A stretch of DNA of 64,000 nucleotides, taken from Virgibacillus_P tibetensis (GTDB lineage Bacteria > Bacillota > Bacilli > Bacillales > Amphibacillaceae). Location of the stretch: contig NZ_JARZFX010000012.1 in assembly GCF_036026595.1 (NCBI RefSeq), positions 29,936-93,935 on the forward strand, given 5' to 3'. This document shows, piece after piece, positions 16,708 through 25,568 of this stretch; the first letter of the stretch is position 1; the number at the start of each line of letters is the position of its first letter. Below the pieces are notes generated by a model, which saw nothing but the letters and a program-made list of their open reading frames with translations, did not search any database and was not told the origin of the DNA. Made by a program: the position numbers and the translations under genes.

Positions 16708-16919
16708 CTGCCAATCCTCTCCTTATTAATAAATTTTTTCTACTCAGTAGTAAAGAGTAAAATTGCGAATATACTATTTATCTGAATATTCTACACTAAC
16801 ACTAACACAAAACGCATAAGTCTGGTATTGAGAAAATATGCCGCAGAAAGTAGTTTAATAGATTGTTATTTATCGATTTTTTTCAATAAATGAAGAAGTT
16901 GTAGTAGCAAATTAATAAT

Positions 16920-16939
16920 AATGGGCATTTTTATCCATT
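16920..16939. promoter_or_regulatory. candidate operator in the divergent subtilase/regulator region
   Basis: AATGG-N10-CCATT is an inverted repeat in the 300-base region between the subtilase and the RNPP regulator gene. The spacing is compatible with a dimeric HTH regulator such as PlcR or NprR, but the site does not match a known consensus and is offered only as a candidate. Confidence 0.3.
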
Positions 16940-17050
16940 CATAAATTATCTAAAAAGTGGTAATATATAAAAAATAACATTTTTAAATAATAATCGATTA
17001 TATAATGATTGGATCTACAAGGGCTATTTTTAACAAAAAGGGGCATTGAA

Positions 17051-18328
17051 GTGGATATAATAGAGGATTATCCTGTAATTGACTATGGAAAACTAATTTA
17101 TCACTATAGAGTAAATACCGGGACTACCCAACATAAACTCGCTTCAGGGATTTGCTCCATTCCTTATTTAAGTAAATTAGAAAATAGTAAGCTTGATAAT
17201 GCTAATGCTGAAACAGTAACTCTATTAATGAAACGATTACAAGTAGATTTACAATCCTTGGAGAAATACAGACGTGAAACAAAAGACCTGCTAGAAGAAT
17301 GGTTCAAGTCTATTAAATTCAAAAATATCAATAAAGCAAAGGAAGCTTACATACAATTAGAAGAAATTTTTTCTGGAGAAGTCCAAGTAATAACATTGAA
17401 ATACTGGTTCGAATTAATCAAAATTAGATATCTCCTATTAATAAATGATTTGGATCAGGCAGAAGTACTTATAAATCAAATTAGCGAATACGAAAAAAAC
17501 TTTTCAGATGAACAGTCTGGTTACTTCTTATACTTTAAAGGCATATTTCAGTGTGTTGGAAAAAACCACAATACTGGCTTAGCCCTACTTAGTGAAGCAG
17601 AGGCAAAATTTACACACCTGAAAATTTCCAATGAAGAGTTGTTTTACCACTTAGCCCTCACACACAGTCATGTAAGCAATGTAACGTTAGCTATTTATTA
17701 TGGGGAAAAGGCTATGGAGTTATTTAATAGAATGGCATATTACCCTCGAAGTATTGATTGTCAGCTGATACTGGCAATTAATTACACAAGGGTACAAAAG
17801 TTCCAAGTGGCTAAAGAATATTATACGAACTTACTGGAAATTTCTAAGTCATCTGGAGACCTCGGTCTAACCGGTAAAGTACTAAATAACCTTGGCTATC
17901 TATATTCTCAAGAAGGAGATATTGACCAATCCATTGCGTATTACTTAGAAAGCTTAAACTATAAACATCCCACAGAAGCTAATTATGGCAATACTGTTTA
18001 TGGTCTGGTGGAAGGGTATTTAAGCAAGAATGAAAGTGAAAATGCTTTAAAAACGATAAATGAGGGCCTTTCAAAAATACATCCAAAAGACGTTACCAAC
18101 AAGTTAAAGTTAACTATTAAAAATTTGGAAATCAGGGAGGATGATAGACTTAAAGAATATCTCAAAGATGAAGCCGTTCCTTTCTTTAAATCGAAAGAAG
18201 ATAATATAAATTTATGTGAAACTTACGAGGGACTGGCTGACATATATTCTAAGAACTTTCAATATAAGAAATCCAGCTACTACTATTCATTGTCCATTGA
18301 ATTACGAAAAAAATTAATGAACAGATAG
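17051..18328 (+). CDS. RNPP-type peptide-sensing regulator (HTH + TPR)
   Basis: The protein has an N-terminal XRE-like helix-turn-helix (IDYGKLIYHYRVNTGTTQHK, then LASGICSIPYLSKLEN). About 350 residues of tetratricopeptide helices follow (for example NNLGYLYSQEGDIDQSIAYY), the PlcR/NprR/AimR architecture. Such proteins bind a re-imported oligopeptide in the TPR groove and switch DNA binding. I prefer GTG 17051 as start because AAAAAGGGG lies 8 bases upstream; ATG 17009 has no ribosome site. It is followed after 11 bases by a 45-residue exported peptide gene and is divergent from a subtilase, so it probably regulates both. The peptide and target genes are inferred. Confidence 0.85.
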   Translation: MDIIEDYPVIDYGKLIYHYRVNTGTTQHKLASGICSIPYLSKLENSKLDNANAETVTLLMKRLQVDLQSLEKYRRETKDLLEEWFKSIKFKNINKAKEAYIQLEEIFSGEVQVITLKYWFELIKIRYLLLINDLDQAEVLINQISEYEKNFSDEQSGYFLYFKGIFQCVGKNHNTGLALLSEAEAKFTHLKISNEELFYHLALTHSHVSNVTLAIYYGEKAMELFNRMAYYPRSIDCQLILAINYTRVQKFQVAKEYYTNLLEISKSSGDLGLTGKVLNNLGYLYSQEGDIDQSIAYYLESLNYKHPTEANYGNTVYGLVEGYLSKNESENALKTINEGLSKIHPKDVTNKLKLTIKNLEIREDDRLKEYLKDEAVPFFKSKEDNINLCETYEGLADIYSKNFQYKKSSYYYSLSIELRKKLMNR

Positions 18329-18339
18329 GAGGGAATAGG

Positions 18340-18477
18340 ATGAAGAAAATGGTGAATATTATGGTGGTGTCAACACTCTTGATGGGAAGTTATTTTTTAC
18401 TAGAGAAGTCGAATGATATGATTTTTTATGGAACAATTGTAATTGAAGCAAATAATGAAGATCACCCTGAATATTAA
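18340..18477 (+). CDS. 45-residue exported pro-peptide, candidate quorum signal
   Basis: A short ORF begins ATG 18340, with the ribosome site AGGAGGGA overlapping the stop of the RNPP regulator. It has a Lys-rich start (MKKMVNIMVV), a hydrophobic core to residue ~21 and a polar, acidic C-terminus (YGTIVIEANNEDHPEY). This is the organisation of PapR, NprX, Phr and AimP precursors: Sec export, protease trimming, then uptake by an oligopeptide permease. The mature peptide is probably in the last 5-16 residues but cannot be fixed from sequence. A terminator lies ~165 bases downstream. Confidence 0.7.
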   Translation: MKKMVNIMVVSTLLMGSYFLLEKSNDMIFYGTIVIEANNEDHPEY

Positions 18478-18640
18478 CTAGTAGGATGAAGCTCCAGAAA
18501 AGTCATTAACAATAACACCAAACGTATGGTCAGGTAAAAGGCGCGCTTTCATTGACGTAAGAAGACCCGATACTATAGGGAAAATGTAAAGTGTAATTAT
18601 TACACTAAACGCACTATAGCAAGCACAACTAATAGTAATT

Positions 18641-18681
18641 AAAAACGCTTGGACATTTTTTCAAATGTTCAAGCATTTTTT
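18641..18681 (+). terminator. terminator after the regulator/peptide operon
   Basis: GCTTGGACATTT pairs with AAATGTTCAAGC (one mismatch), preceded by A5 and followed by a seven-T run. The ~160 bases between the peptide gene and this hairpin hold no further ORF. Confidence 0.8.
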
Positions 18682-18815
18682 TATATTGTCTGGTTCAACT
18701 AAGTACCAGTTGAAAAACATTGGGTGGGAAAATTAATAATGTAACGTAAATCGAAACCCTCATATTACTAGATGAGATTAACATCCTTGTAATCAGTCTG
18801 AAATATACTATCTAA

Positions 18816-19643
18816 TTAAATATTTCCTATTGGACTCCTGCAAATCCCCATTGGAATACCCTTATGATTAATGTTTTTTTTCAGATTCACAATAGCGTTT
18901 CCTTGATAAACTTGTTCCATAATATATTCTATTTTTTCGCTTTCTTGTTTACTTAATTTTTGCTTCATAAGCATTTTTTGGAACCATTGACTAATTTCCG
19001 TCGAGGAAACATTCCCAGCTATGGAAGAGAGACGATCATATCCATATGATACTTTTTCTTCTAAATCCACTTCTCCACCAGCATAAAAATATAAATCGTT
19101 TTTATGCATACCGCTTTTTATTCTTTCAACTTTTTCTTTGTTGCCAGCATCTTTTATTCCAACCACTAAGTCTATCTTACTTAATTGAATAATACTTTGT
19201 TCTGATAATTCAAATCCAGTTCTTTTTGGATTGTTATATAAAATTGTAGGTTTATTGCTAAGGTGTATAATCCTCTTTGTATAAGCGAATGCTTCTTCTT
19301 GTGTCGGTATAACATACGGTGAATACCCAAGCATGATACCTGAAATTTTTGTATGTCGAATCTTTTCAGCTAATTCCTCTGCCTCTTTCTGTCTAATTGA
19401 AGCCACACCAAATAAAATTTCCATATTATTAATGAGTTCTTCTTCCAGTTCTAAACCGCTTATTATTTCAAATTTCTCTTGGAGGTTTAGACTATGCTGT
19501 TCTCCAGTAGTTCCAGAGACAAGAACAGATTTTACTCCTTGTTTATACAGGTCTCTTATATGGCTTATTGTCCCTTGAACATTTAAAGATTCATCTTCAA
19601 AAAAAGCGGTTGGAACGGCAATATGAACTTTTTCTGTTAGCAT
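18816..19643 (-). CDS. DapA-family (dihydrodipicolinate synthase-like) aldolase
   Basis: A 275-residue class I aldolase of the DHDPS/N-acetylneuraminate lyase group: GTTGE at 44-48, Tyr136 in ILYNNP and Schiff-base Lys164 in VGIKDAG. It is cytoplasmic and condenses or cleaves pyruvate with an aldehyde. It is shorter than the usual ~290 residues and stands alone, away from lysine genes, so the true substrate may be a keto-deoxy sugar acid or similar. Start ATG 19643 follows GGGGGATTAC. Confidence 0.82.
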   Translation of the reverse strand: MLTEKVHIAVPTAFFEDESLNVQGTISHIRDLYKQGVKSVLVSGTTGEQHSLNLQEKFEIISGLELEEELINNMEILFGVASIRQKEAEELAEKIRHTKISGIMLGYSPYVIPTQEEAFAYTKRIIHLSNKPTILYNNPKRTGFELSEQSIIQLSKIDLVVGIKDAGNKEKVERIKSGMHKNDLYFYAGGEVDLEEKVSYGYDRLSSIAGNVSSTEISQWFQKMLMKQKLSKQESEKIEYIMEQVYQGNAIVNLKKNINHKGIPMGICRSPIGNI

Positions 19644-19995
19644 TTTGTAATCCCCCTATTCCTTTTTATCTACTTTTTATCTACTTAAACCAGTTAGTTT
19701 AAGAACAATCCCCGCAAACTCTACATTTATTTTATCATAAAATTTAAATTATCTACTTGATTTATAAAAATCAACATAGCAAATAGCCCATACCAATTAA
19801 CAAAAATTAGCATGTTGGCAATAGTTGTTGTTATTAGGTTATTTGGGTTACAGTGTTGAATCCTAATTCAAATGTTAGTATCCAATAATTGTTGATATAT
19901 AAGGGAGAAAGAAGAGACAAAGTCATTTATGCGATTTGGTCTGCTAATTAGTTTGCTATTACGTATGTTTCTCCACCAAAACGGAACTACTTAGC
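19644..19995. other. intergenic region without a recognisable gene
   Basis: AT-rich sequence containing a short direct repeat (TTTTTATCTACTT twice near 19667-19690) upstream of the aldolase gene and no supported ORF. The repeat could be promoter-related; nothing else is evident. Confidence 0.4.
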
Positions 19996-20319
19996 CTAAA
20001 AATTACGTTTTTCCTGTCTTTCAATAAAGTCTTCTTCACTTATCTCACTCTTATCAGTTAATAAAAGCGATTGGAATCCTTTAAACAGGTCTTGAATTTC
20101 TTCTTGTTCATTTATAATTTTTATACTTTTGTTATATTCTTCCTCATCTTTATATCTTGTAATCTCTAACCATTTTGTATCATCATTTTTGCTATTAAAA
20201 TACATAGTATGAAAATCTATATACTTGCAATAAATTTTTGATACCTTATCTTGAATAGATAAATATTCATCTACTTTATTCTCTTTTATGTGGTACTGAT
20301 AAATCTTTACAAACATCAT
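19996..20319 (-). CDS. small protein, antibiotic-biosynthesis-monooxygenase-like fold (uncertain)
   Basis: A ~107-residue soluble protein beginning MFVKIYQYHIKENKVDEYLS. The pattern of an N-terminal beta strand, a helix with IxxKVSKIY, then WLEITRYKDEEEYNKS suggests a dimeric alpha/beta ferredoxin-like (ABM) domain. The ribosome site GGGGGGTGA precedes ATG 20319, so I take this start and not the upstream in-frame codon at 20331. No catalytic residues can be named. Confidence 0.6.
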   Translation of the reverse strand: MMFVKIYQYHIKENKVDEYLSIQDKVSKIYCKYIDFHTMYFNSKNDDTKWLEITRYKDEEEYNKSIKIINEQEEIQDLFKGFQSLLLTDKSEISEEDFIERQEKRNF

Positions 20320-20388
20320 TTCACCCCCCAAATTCTTTAACTTCTTTACTTTTATTATTCCTGCTCCTTTATTTCAACAAGTTCAATA

Positions 20389-20430
20389 AAAAAGGGGCAT
20401 TCATACTCCTTAAGAAATGACCCCCTATCA
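20389..20430 (-). terminator. terminator of the VOC gene
   Basis: On the minus strand AGGGGGTCATTTC and GAATGCCCCT form an imperfect stem followed by TTTTTT. Confidence 0.65.
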
Positions 20431-20451
20431 TAAAAATTATAAATTTTATTT

Positions 20452-20841
20452 CTAATTACCAACAATAGTTTTAATACGTTCTTCTTGTTCTGTTTTATTC
20501 AAATACTCAAAGAAACCAAGGCGATTACCCCAAGGGTCTATAAATGTACCCCATTTTACTGGAACTTGATCCCTTGAATATATGTCAAAATTATCAATAT
20601 TTAAATCTCTAACAAGTCTCTCTCTTTCACCTTCTATATCGGTTACACCTAACCGTAAAGTACCACTAGCTTCAGACGGCGTACCTTCTGCAACCTGTAA
20701 CCAACAACCAGAAATAATTTCCCATTCAGCAAAACCTTCGTGGGGTATAAAATCCGGTTCCCTATTAAATAAGGTTTGATACCACTTTTTTCCTTTTCTA
20801 ATGTCTTGAACACGAACTTGAATAGTCATTTCAAAAATCAA
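20452..20841 (-). CDS. VOC-family (glyoxalase/bleomycin resistance-like) protein
   Basis: A ~129-residue vicinal-oxygen-chelate protein with the hallmarks IRKGKKWYQTLFNREPDF near the N-terminus and GTFIDPWGNRLGFFEY near residues 100-115. These proteins are dimeric and bind a metal or a drug. The likely start is TTG 20841, 8 bases after GGAGGAATT; the longer frame starts inside that ribosome site. Function beyond fold is unknown. Confidence 0.8.
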   Translation of the reverse strand: MIFEMTIQVRVQDIRKGKKWYQTLFNREPDFIPHEGFAEWEIISGCWLQVAEGTPSEASGTLRLGVTDIEGERERLVRDLNIDNFDIYSRDQVPVKWGTFIDPWGNRLGFFEYLNKTEQEERIKTIVGN

Positions 20842-21240
20842 TTTTAATTCCTCCAAACATTTCTTTTCTTATATGAAATTTAATGATAATAGCTAAAATT
20901 GCTTCTTTACTAAACTGAAAGTTTGGTACAAATGTTACAATATATATATTTATATTTTAACATAAAATTTTCCATTTACCTTCAAAAAAATGGCTCGATC
21001 TAGGGAAACGAGTTATCTTATCTTAGGTATATTATTTTGGGTTCTTGACAAGGAGACTCTGTGGTAATGATTTTAGACAATGAATAGCAGCTTTATAGAG
21101 ATCAATAGTACTAGTTCTCTTCATGGTAGGGGTGGGAAAAAACGATGTCCTAAGTGGATTAATTTCATGGCACAGGTGGTTGAATTCATTGGCAATATTC
21201 AAGTAAGCTAAAAGAAACAATTAGAAAGAAGAGGATGCTA

Positions 21241-21849
21241 GTGGGAAAAGTTATTCTAGACATATCAATGTCATTGGACGGCTTTATCGCCGGCCCGAAC
21301 GATAATCAGAAGCAGGGACTAGGTGAGGGAGGCGAGACGCTTCACGATTGGCTATTTAGCGGAGATATACCTAGTAAATTTAATACGTTTTTCAAGTTAT
21401 CCAGTACGAATAGGAAGATGTTTGATGAAGCAAGTGAATCTACAGGAGCTATGGTGGTTGGGAGAAGAACATTCGATCTTGTAAATGGTTGGGGTGGTAG
21501 TCACCCAATTCCAGGTGTTCCGGTCTTTGTTGTCACTCACTCTGTTCCAGAAAAAATTATGGAAGGGTCTACACAATTTACGTTTGTGACAGATGGTATT
21601 AGCTCTGCCATAAAGAAGGCGAAATTGGCTGCAGGGACCAAAAATGTCAGTGTAGGGACTGCGAATGTTGCTCAACAGTGTATTAAGGCCAACCTTGTCG
21701 ACGAAATTCTGATTCACTTAGTACCCGTTCTACTTGGTAGGGGCATCCGATTGTTTGATCATATTGGTACAGAAAAAATTCAACTGGAGAAAATAAAAGT
21801 GACGGAGGTCTCTGATGTAACCCATCTTAGATATCGAATTTTAAAGTAA
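21241..21849 (+). CDS. dihydrofolate-reductase-like protein (RibD C-terminal family)
   Basis: A ~202-residue NADPH-dependent reductase-like protein with ISMSLDGFIAGPND at the N-terminus, the MVVGRRTFDLVNGWGG block near 75-90, and a C-terminal VDEILIHLVPVLLGRGIRLF. These are typical of the RibD_C/YwjB-type family. GTG 21241 has AGAAGAGGAT upstream and is the better start than ATG 21235. Physiological substrate is not known; several relatives are annotated as deaminase/reductase. A 380-base region upstream (20,860-21,234) holds no supported gene. Confidence 0.85.
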   Translation: MGKVILDISMSLDGFIAGPNDNQKQGLGEGGETLHDWLFSGDIPSKFNTFFKLSSTNRKMFDEASESTGAMVVGRRTFDLVNGWGGSHPIPGVPVFVVTHSVPEKIMEGSTQFTFVTDGISSAIKKAKLAAGTKNVSVGTANVAQQCIKANLVDEILIHLVPVLLGRGIRLFDHIGTEKIQLEKIKVTEVSDVTHLRYRILK

Positions 21850-21859
21850 TAGTAATACA

Positions 21860-22066
21860 TTGGAAGTATTGTTATTCAAGAAAAGGGTGCCAATCCGAAA
21901 TAAGCAACTGAAGGATCAATTGATTCGTCTTCAACAAATTCCCGCTGAAGTTAAATCAAACTTTGCTAAACACTATATGGTATGTGAACCATTTGGGGAA
22001 TTAGTGAGTTTAACCATACTGCATGAAGGTATAAAATATAAATCGATGGACATTCAACCGAAGTGA
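21860..22066 (+). CDS. short hypothetical protein or gene remnant
   Basis: A 68-residue frame with a TTG start and no clear ribosome site. It is basic at the N-terminus and ends LTILHEGIKYKSMDIQPK. It could be a genuine small protein or the tail of a decayed one. No family recognised. Confidence 0.35.
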   Translation: MEVLLFKKRVPIRNKQLKDQLIRLQQIPAEVKSNFAKHYMVCEPFGELVSLTILHEGIKYKSMDIQPK

Positions 22067-22097
22067 TACGAATAGAACCAGACGGGAGTATACAATT

Positions 22098-22652
22098 ATG
22101 ACGAAGAAACAAGTATTATTCATTCATAGTGCTGGAGCTCAAGAATTTCACCAAGGAAGTAATGAGTTGGCAGCATATGTACAAAAGGCTCTCGGTGCTG
22201 AATATAATTTGTTGTATCCGAAAATGCCCAATCCGGAAAATCCTGAATATACGCTGTGGAAAGTTCAGCTTGAAAAAGAACTCACAGCATTAGAAGGTGA
22301 GGTGGTTCTCATCGGTCATTCTTTAGGCTGTTCAGTCCTGTTAAAATATCTTTCAGAAGAACCTTGCCAACTATCAATCTCCGGAATATTTATGATTGCA
22401 GCACCTTACTGGGGCAAAGACAAAGATTGGCAGAACAAAGAATACACGCTGCCATATAATTTTGTTTCGAGTCTCCTCCAGACATCTAAGGTGTTCTTTT
22501 ACCACAGTCGTACCGATGAAATAGTGCCTTTTGCACACCTGGGTCATTACTCACGGAGGTTTCCACAAGCAATTACCCGCGCACTCGATGGTGATGAACA
22601 CTATTTCAGTAATGGGTTGCCAGAACTTGTCGACGATATCAAAGATTTGTAA
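22098..22652 (+). CDS. RBBP9/YdeN-family alpha/beta hydrolase
   Basis: The 184-residue serine hydrolase has VLFIHSAGAQEFHQGS at the N-terminus and the nucleophile elbow IGHSLGCSVLLKYL near 75-88. The acid is in HSRTDEIVPFAH near 140 and the His in DGDEHYF near 168. This compact fold matches the RBBP9/YdeN esterase group, cytoplasmic and usually of unknown substrate. Start ATG 22098 follows ACGGGAGT. Confidence 0.85.
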   Translation: MTKKQVLFIHSAGAQEFHQGSNELAAYVQKALGAEYNLLYPKMPNPENPEYTLWKVQLEKELTALEGEVVLIGHSLGCSVLLKYLSEEPCQLSISGIFMIAAPYWGKDKDWQNKEYTLPYNFVSSLLQTSKVFFYHSRTDEIVPFAHLGHYSRRFPQAITRALDGDEHYFSNGLPELVDDIKDL

Positions 22653-22671
22653 TTCGTAGTGTATAGTGGGA

Positions 22672-22730
22672 CGATCTGCAACAATCGGGCGCAAACCCGG
22701 AATAAAAAGCAGAAGTCTTGCGTATAAGGA
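22672..22730 (+). repeat. intergenic leader-like repeat, copy 1
   Basis: The element runs from CGATCTGCAACAATCGGGC to GTCTTGCGTATAAGGA and aligns along ~55 bases with 24101-24153, including shared GGAATAA and the TATAAGG end. Its first 19 bases also match 3128-3146 inverted. The recurrence next to small accessory genes suggests a mobile or cassette-associated repeat. Confidence 0.5.
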
Positions 22731-22941
22731 CCAGTAAATGGAATGAAAAAGCGTCATTCGACAGCGAGTTTGGTTTTGCAAGGGTATACCCAGACTTGCT
22801 TTGGAGGCTTATTTTAACCATCAAATAAGAAGGGCGCAATATTAATGGAGCCAGTAGCGAGTCTAAATGTAGAATTTTTGCTTGGATATGTAAAGCTACT
22901 ATGTTTATATTTTTACAAAAGCAAATAAGGAGGTGTATTTT

Positions 22942-23262
22942 ATGATCGTTGTGAAGTGGATCTTTGTTATAATACTTTTTTTAATCATAATTACTCCTAT
23001 TTCCGCCTACGGTTACTACCAATATCAAAACAATAACTTAGAAAAAGATACATATACCTATCTTACAGAAAAGGGGTATAATGATGACGATATACTTAGT
23101 ATCGAGACTAAACTTGAAAAGTTATCATTGTTTACTGCTGAAGTAATTTTTACAAATGAGCCCAATGTTACTTACCAGTATAAAAAGGACAATAAACAGA
23201 TAATTCAAATTGGCCCTGTTCGTGAACAAGAGGCAGATTATGAATATAAACATATAGAATAA
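22942..23262 (+). CDS. DUF3139-like membrane-anchored protein
   Basis: A ~106-residue protein with an N-terminal hydrophobic anchor (MIVVKWIFVIILFLIIITPI) and an extracytoplasmic domain starting YLTEKGYNDDDI, the conserved region of DUF3139. The ATG at 22942 lies 9 bases after AAGGAGG and is preferred to GTG 22933, which overlaps that site. Function of the family is unknown. A terminator follows at 23288-23322. Confidence 0.7.
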   Translation: MIVVKWIFVIILFLIIITPISAYGYYQYQNNNLEKDTYTYLTEKGYNDDDILSIETKLEKLSLFTAEVIFTNEPNVTYQYKKDNKQIIQIGPVREQEADYEYKHIE

Positions 23263-23287
23263 TATATTTCATGTATACTTCTGTCAA

Positions 23288-23322
23288 TAAGGTAGCCCTC
23301 TAAATATCAGGGTCACCTTTTT
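23288..23322 (+). terminator. terminator after the DUF3139 gene
   Basis: AGGTAGCCCT and CAGGGTCACCT form an imperfect stem around CTAAATAT, followed by six Ts. Confidence 0.65.
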
Positions 23323-23433
23323 TCAATATTAAGTGTCATTGGACTTAGAAGTTTTGAACCTAAATTAAAATCCCGTAAAATAGCAATATTGAGAGGTGTC
23401 ATAACTAAGCACCATAAGTGTAGTGGGATTTTT

Positions 23434-23610
23434 ATGAAATATGGCTATGCCAGGCTGTCGACTGTTCACCAAGATTGAAGGACAATTGGAACAACTCACC
23501 AAGGAAGGCTACAATATTATGCATTAGGAGAAATATACAGGGACTAAAAAGAACGCCCTGAATTTGGTAAGCTACGTTAACTGAGGATTAAAATAAAAGA
23601 TCTTTTTAAA
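23434..23610 (+). pseudogene. serine resolvase/invertase N-terminal remnant
   Basis: MKYGYARLSTVHQD followed, after a stop and frame changes, by LEGQLEQLTKEGYNIM, EKYTGT and PEFGKL, matches the N-terminal catalytic domain of Tn3-type resolvases (the YARVST serine is retained). Multiple stops and shifts show it is dead. It may belong with the Tn3-type ends at 4.7-5.0 kb only in origin, not in location. Confidence 0.65.
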
Positions 23611-24100
23611 AAAAGGTGTAAAAGTGCATGTTTTGAATACGGGTCTTGTGAAGATAAACCTAAGAAGGAAGCACTATTAATGGACAACTCAAAATTAATA
23701 TACCTCAAAATGAATTGGATTCATGAACAGGTACCCCGTCTTCCCAACCAGCGTTCTTTGGATCAGGGGTTATACGCGCCATCGAAAGTCTAAGTTTAAG
23801 ATCGTCATTAACCCATGTATGCGTGTTATCAGCGAAGATCAATCGACATATGGAACTAAGAGATTAACTACAGGAATAGGAGACGTTTGTTTTAAAAATG
23901 TTGATATACCAAAATTTAAAAGTGTCCTATGTCTCCTTTGTTCTTCGGTTGGAATCATAAGACTATTTCTGTCGTTAATTTCGACTATTTTAAATGTAAG
24001 TGCAGTCAGAAAAGATGTAAGAACAATGACGACAACCAAAACGCTAAATAGCTGATGTTCCTTTTCTTTAAAAGAGTAGTATTGGCAAGCAATTCATTAT
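23611..24100. other. region with no supported gene
   Basis: Frames on both strands (a plus-strand 110-codon frame from 23723 and a minus-strand 66-codon frame at 23839-24039 with a hydrophobic start) lack ribosome sites or recognisable domains. It reads as decayed DNA between a dead resolvase and the zinc-ribbon gene. A small real membrane protein on the minus strand cannot be excluded. Confidence 0.4.
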
Positions 24101-24153
24101 GGAATTGGGTGCGAGAATGGAATAAGAGTCGGCGTATGTCTTACGTATAAGGG
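24101..24153 (+). repeat. intergenic leader-like repeat, copy 2
   Basis: Aligns with 22672-22730 over ~50 bases, sharing GGAATAAGAG and ending GTCTTACGTATAAGGG. It lies 23 bases ahead of the start of the zinc-ribbon membrane protein gene and would be in its 5' leader. Confidence 0.5.
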
Positions 24154-24175
24154 CTATTTTGGAAGGAGAGATTAA

Positions 24176-24487
24176 ATGCCTACTTGCCAGAATTGCAACA
24201 ATAAGTGGAGTTGGAAACAAACTATCAAAAAAACCACTACTTTGGATCCTGCAATGACTTGCCCTTATTGCGGGGAAGAGCAATATCAAACACAAAAATC
24301 AAAAATGAAAAATAGCTCATTAAACTTGATTATCTTACTACCACTTCTTATCAGCATTTTCTTTAGTATTCCGGGAGTTATTTTGCTGAGCGTATTTCCT
24401 GTTTTATTCCTCTTAGTAATGTTACTTTACCCGTTTTTGGTGGAGATAAGCAGCAAGGAAGAGTATAGTAACTTTTTTAAGACATAA
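24176..24487 (+). CDS. CXXC-CXXC zinc-ribbon membrane protein (TIGR04104-like)
   Basis: A 103-residue protein with paired cysteines C4-x2-C7 and C29-x2-C32 about 20 residues apart, then two hydrophobic segments near 48-85. The layout matches the cxxc_20_cxxc family of Bacillaceae: a cytoplasmic zinc ribbon and two membrane helices. Start ATG 24176 follows GGAAGGAGAG. Function unknown. Confidence 0.75.
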   Translation: MPTCQNCNNKWSWKQTIKKTTTLDPAMTCPYCGEEQYQTQKSKMKNSSLNLIILLPLLISIFFSIPGVILLSVFPVLFLLVMLLYPFLVEISSKEEYSNFFKT

Positions 24488-24646
24488 GCATTTTAAAAAA
24501 ATATTCCAGAATCGGGAGTTATTCTTTAAAAAGGATTGCGTCCGTTTTTATATTTGAGAACTATTTCCGGGAACAAAGGAATGAATTTCAAAGAAGGCAA
24601 TAGAATTAATTAAGGAAGATTTGTTACGTGAAAAGGGGGATTTGTA

Positions 24647-25003
24647 TTGGAGATTTATAATTTTGATAGAGATAATGGTAAGAAGATAACGAAATTTAAT
24701 TCGGACTTTGTAATGTCTCATATTATTCAGACTGATAAGGCAACTACTATTGGGTGTATATACTTAGAGGAAAACGGTATTATTGGTTATCATAAAGCTG
24801 TGGTACCTCAACTTCTTTTAATTATGAATGGTGAAGGACATGTAAGAGGTGAAAAAGAGGAATATTACCAAGTGGGAACTGGTGATGCAGTATTTTGGAA
24901 CAAAGACGAATGGCACGAAACAAAAACAAGTGTTGGGTTAACTGCTATTGTCATAGAAAGTGAAGTGTTAAATCCATCATCAATTATGACTTTAAAGAAA
25001 TAG
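24647..25003 (+). CDS. cupin-domain protein
   Basis: A 118-residue single-domain cupin. The first motif GYHKAVVPQLLLIMNGEGHV and the second GTGDAVFWNKDEWHE provide His and Glu ligands for a metal. TTG 24647 is the start, behind AAAAGGGGG. It may be a small isomerase, dioxygenase or binding protein; no neighbour tells which. Its 3' end abuts the helicase pseudogene fragment. Confidence 0.75.
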   Translation: MEIYNFDRDNGKKITKFNSDFVMSHIIQTDKATTIGCIYLEENGIIGYHKAVVPQLLLIMNGEGHVRGEKEEYYQVGTGDAVFWNKDEWHETKTSVGLTAIVIESEVLNPSSIMTLKK

Positions 25004-25012
25004 ATGTCATTT

Positions 25013-25404
25013 CCAGGGGTTGCTGTTAATCCTAAAAGGAACGTTGGCTGAAAATAATCGATTACCTTCTGATAGCTTTTGGCTGTAGCACGGTGAAATT
25101 CATCAACAATAACCTCTTCCGGATCACAATTTATGTAGTTGATCCTGGGTGCTTAGTGTAAAAGTGGCTACGAACAGCATATCGTGTTTCGAGTCTTTTT
25201 CCAAGAACCTGTTCAAAGTTTTTCTTAGGCCTGCTTAAGAATCACCTCGCGATGGGCGATAAATAATATTCTTTTGAATCGTTGAGCGAAAAATACTGCC
25301 AAATTAGTCTTTCCAAGTCTGTTGTCATTACGACAATTGTTTTATTGTAGTCCTCTTCCATGGTGTCATCCAATTCTTGTAATGCAGCCAATTGTGCAGG
25401 ACGA
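25013..25404 (-). pseudogene. fragment of PLD/SF2 helicase, duplicate of 49521-49948
   Basis: About 390 bases closely follow the minus-strand helicase gene at 49521-49948, by eye roughly 85 percent identical. A gap of about 35 bases and scattered substitutions and indels break the frame. It covers the Walker A to just past the DEAD-like motif. It is a scar of a second copy, and it lies immediately upstream of the type I restriction operon. Confidence 0.85.
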
Positions 25405-25488
25405 TCAGCAGTCCTTGATTAAAAAATAATAATATAAGATATACCTGTTAACATATATTATGTAATTTTAACGAATTACAATTTATCG

Positions 25489-25517
25489 TTGACGGGTTGT
25501 TTTATGCGTGATAAGAT
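25489..25517 (+). promoter_or_regulatory. promoter of the type I R-M operon
   Basis: TTGACG (25489-25494), a 17-base spacer and TAAGAT (25512-25517) lie ~50 bases upstream of the first gene of the operon. Confidence 0.65.
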
Positions 25518-25568
25518 TAGAGTGCGTCAGAGTAATTTAAAAGAATTACACAATGGAAGGGGAGAGGC

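Noticed and set aside
21032..21220. 62-codon minus-strand ORF before the RibD-like gene
   Set aside because: It has no ribosome site and no recognisable domain; treated as non-coding.
23839..24039. 66-residue minus-strand membrane-like ORF
   Set aside because: It has a hydrophobic start but no ribosome site, and the region is full of remnants; kept only as a remark.
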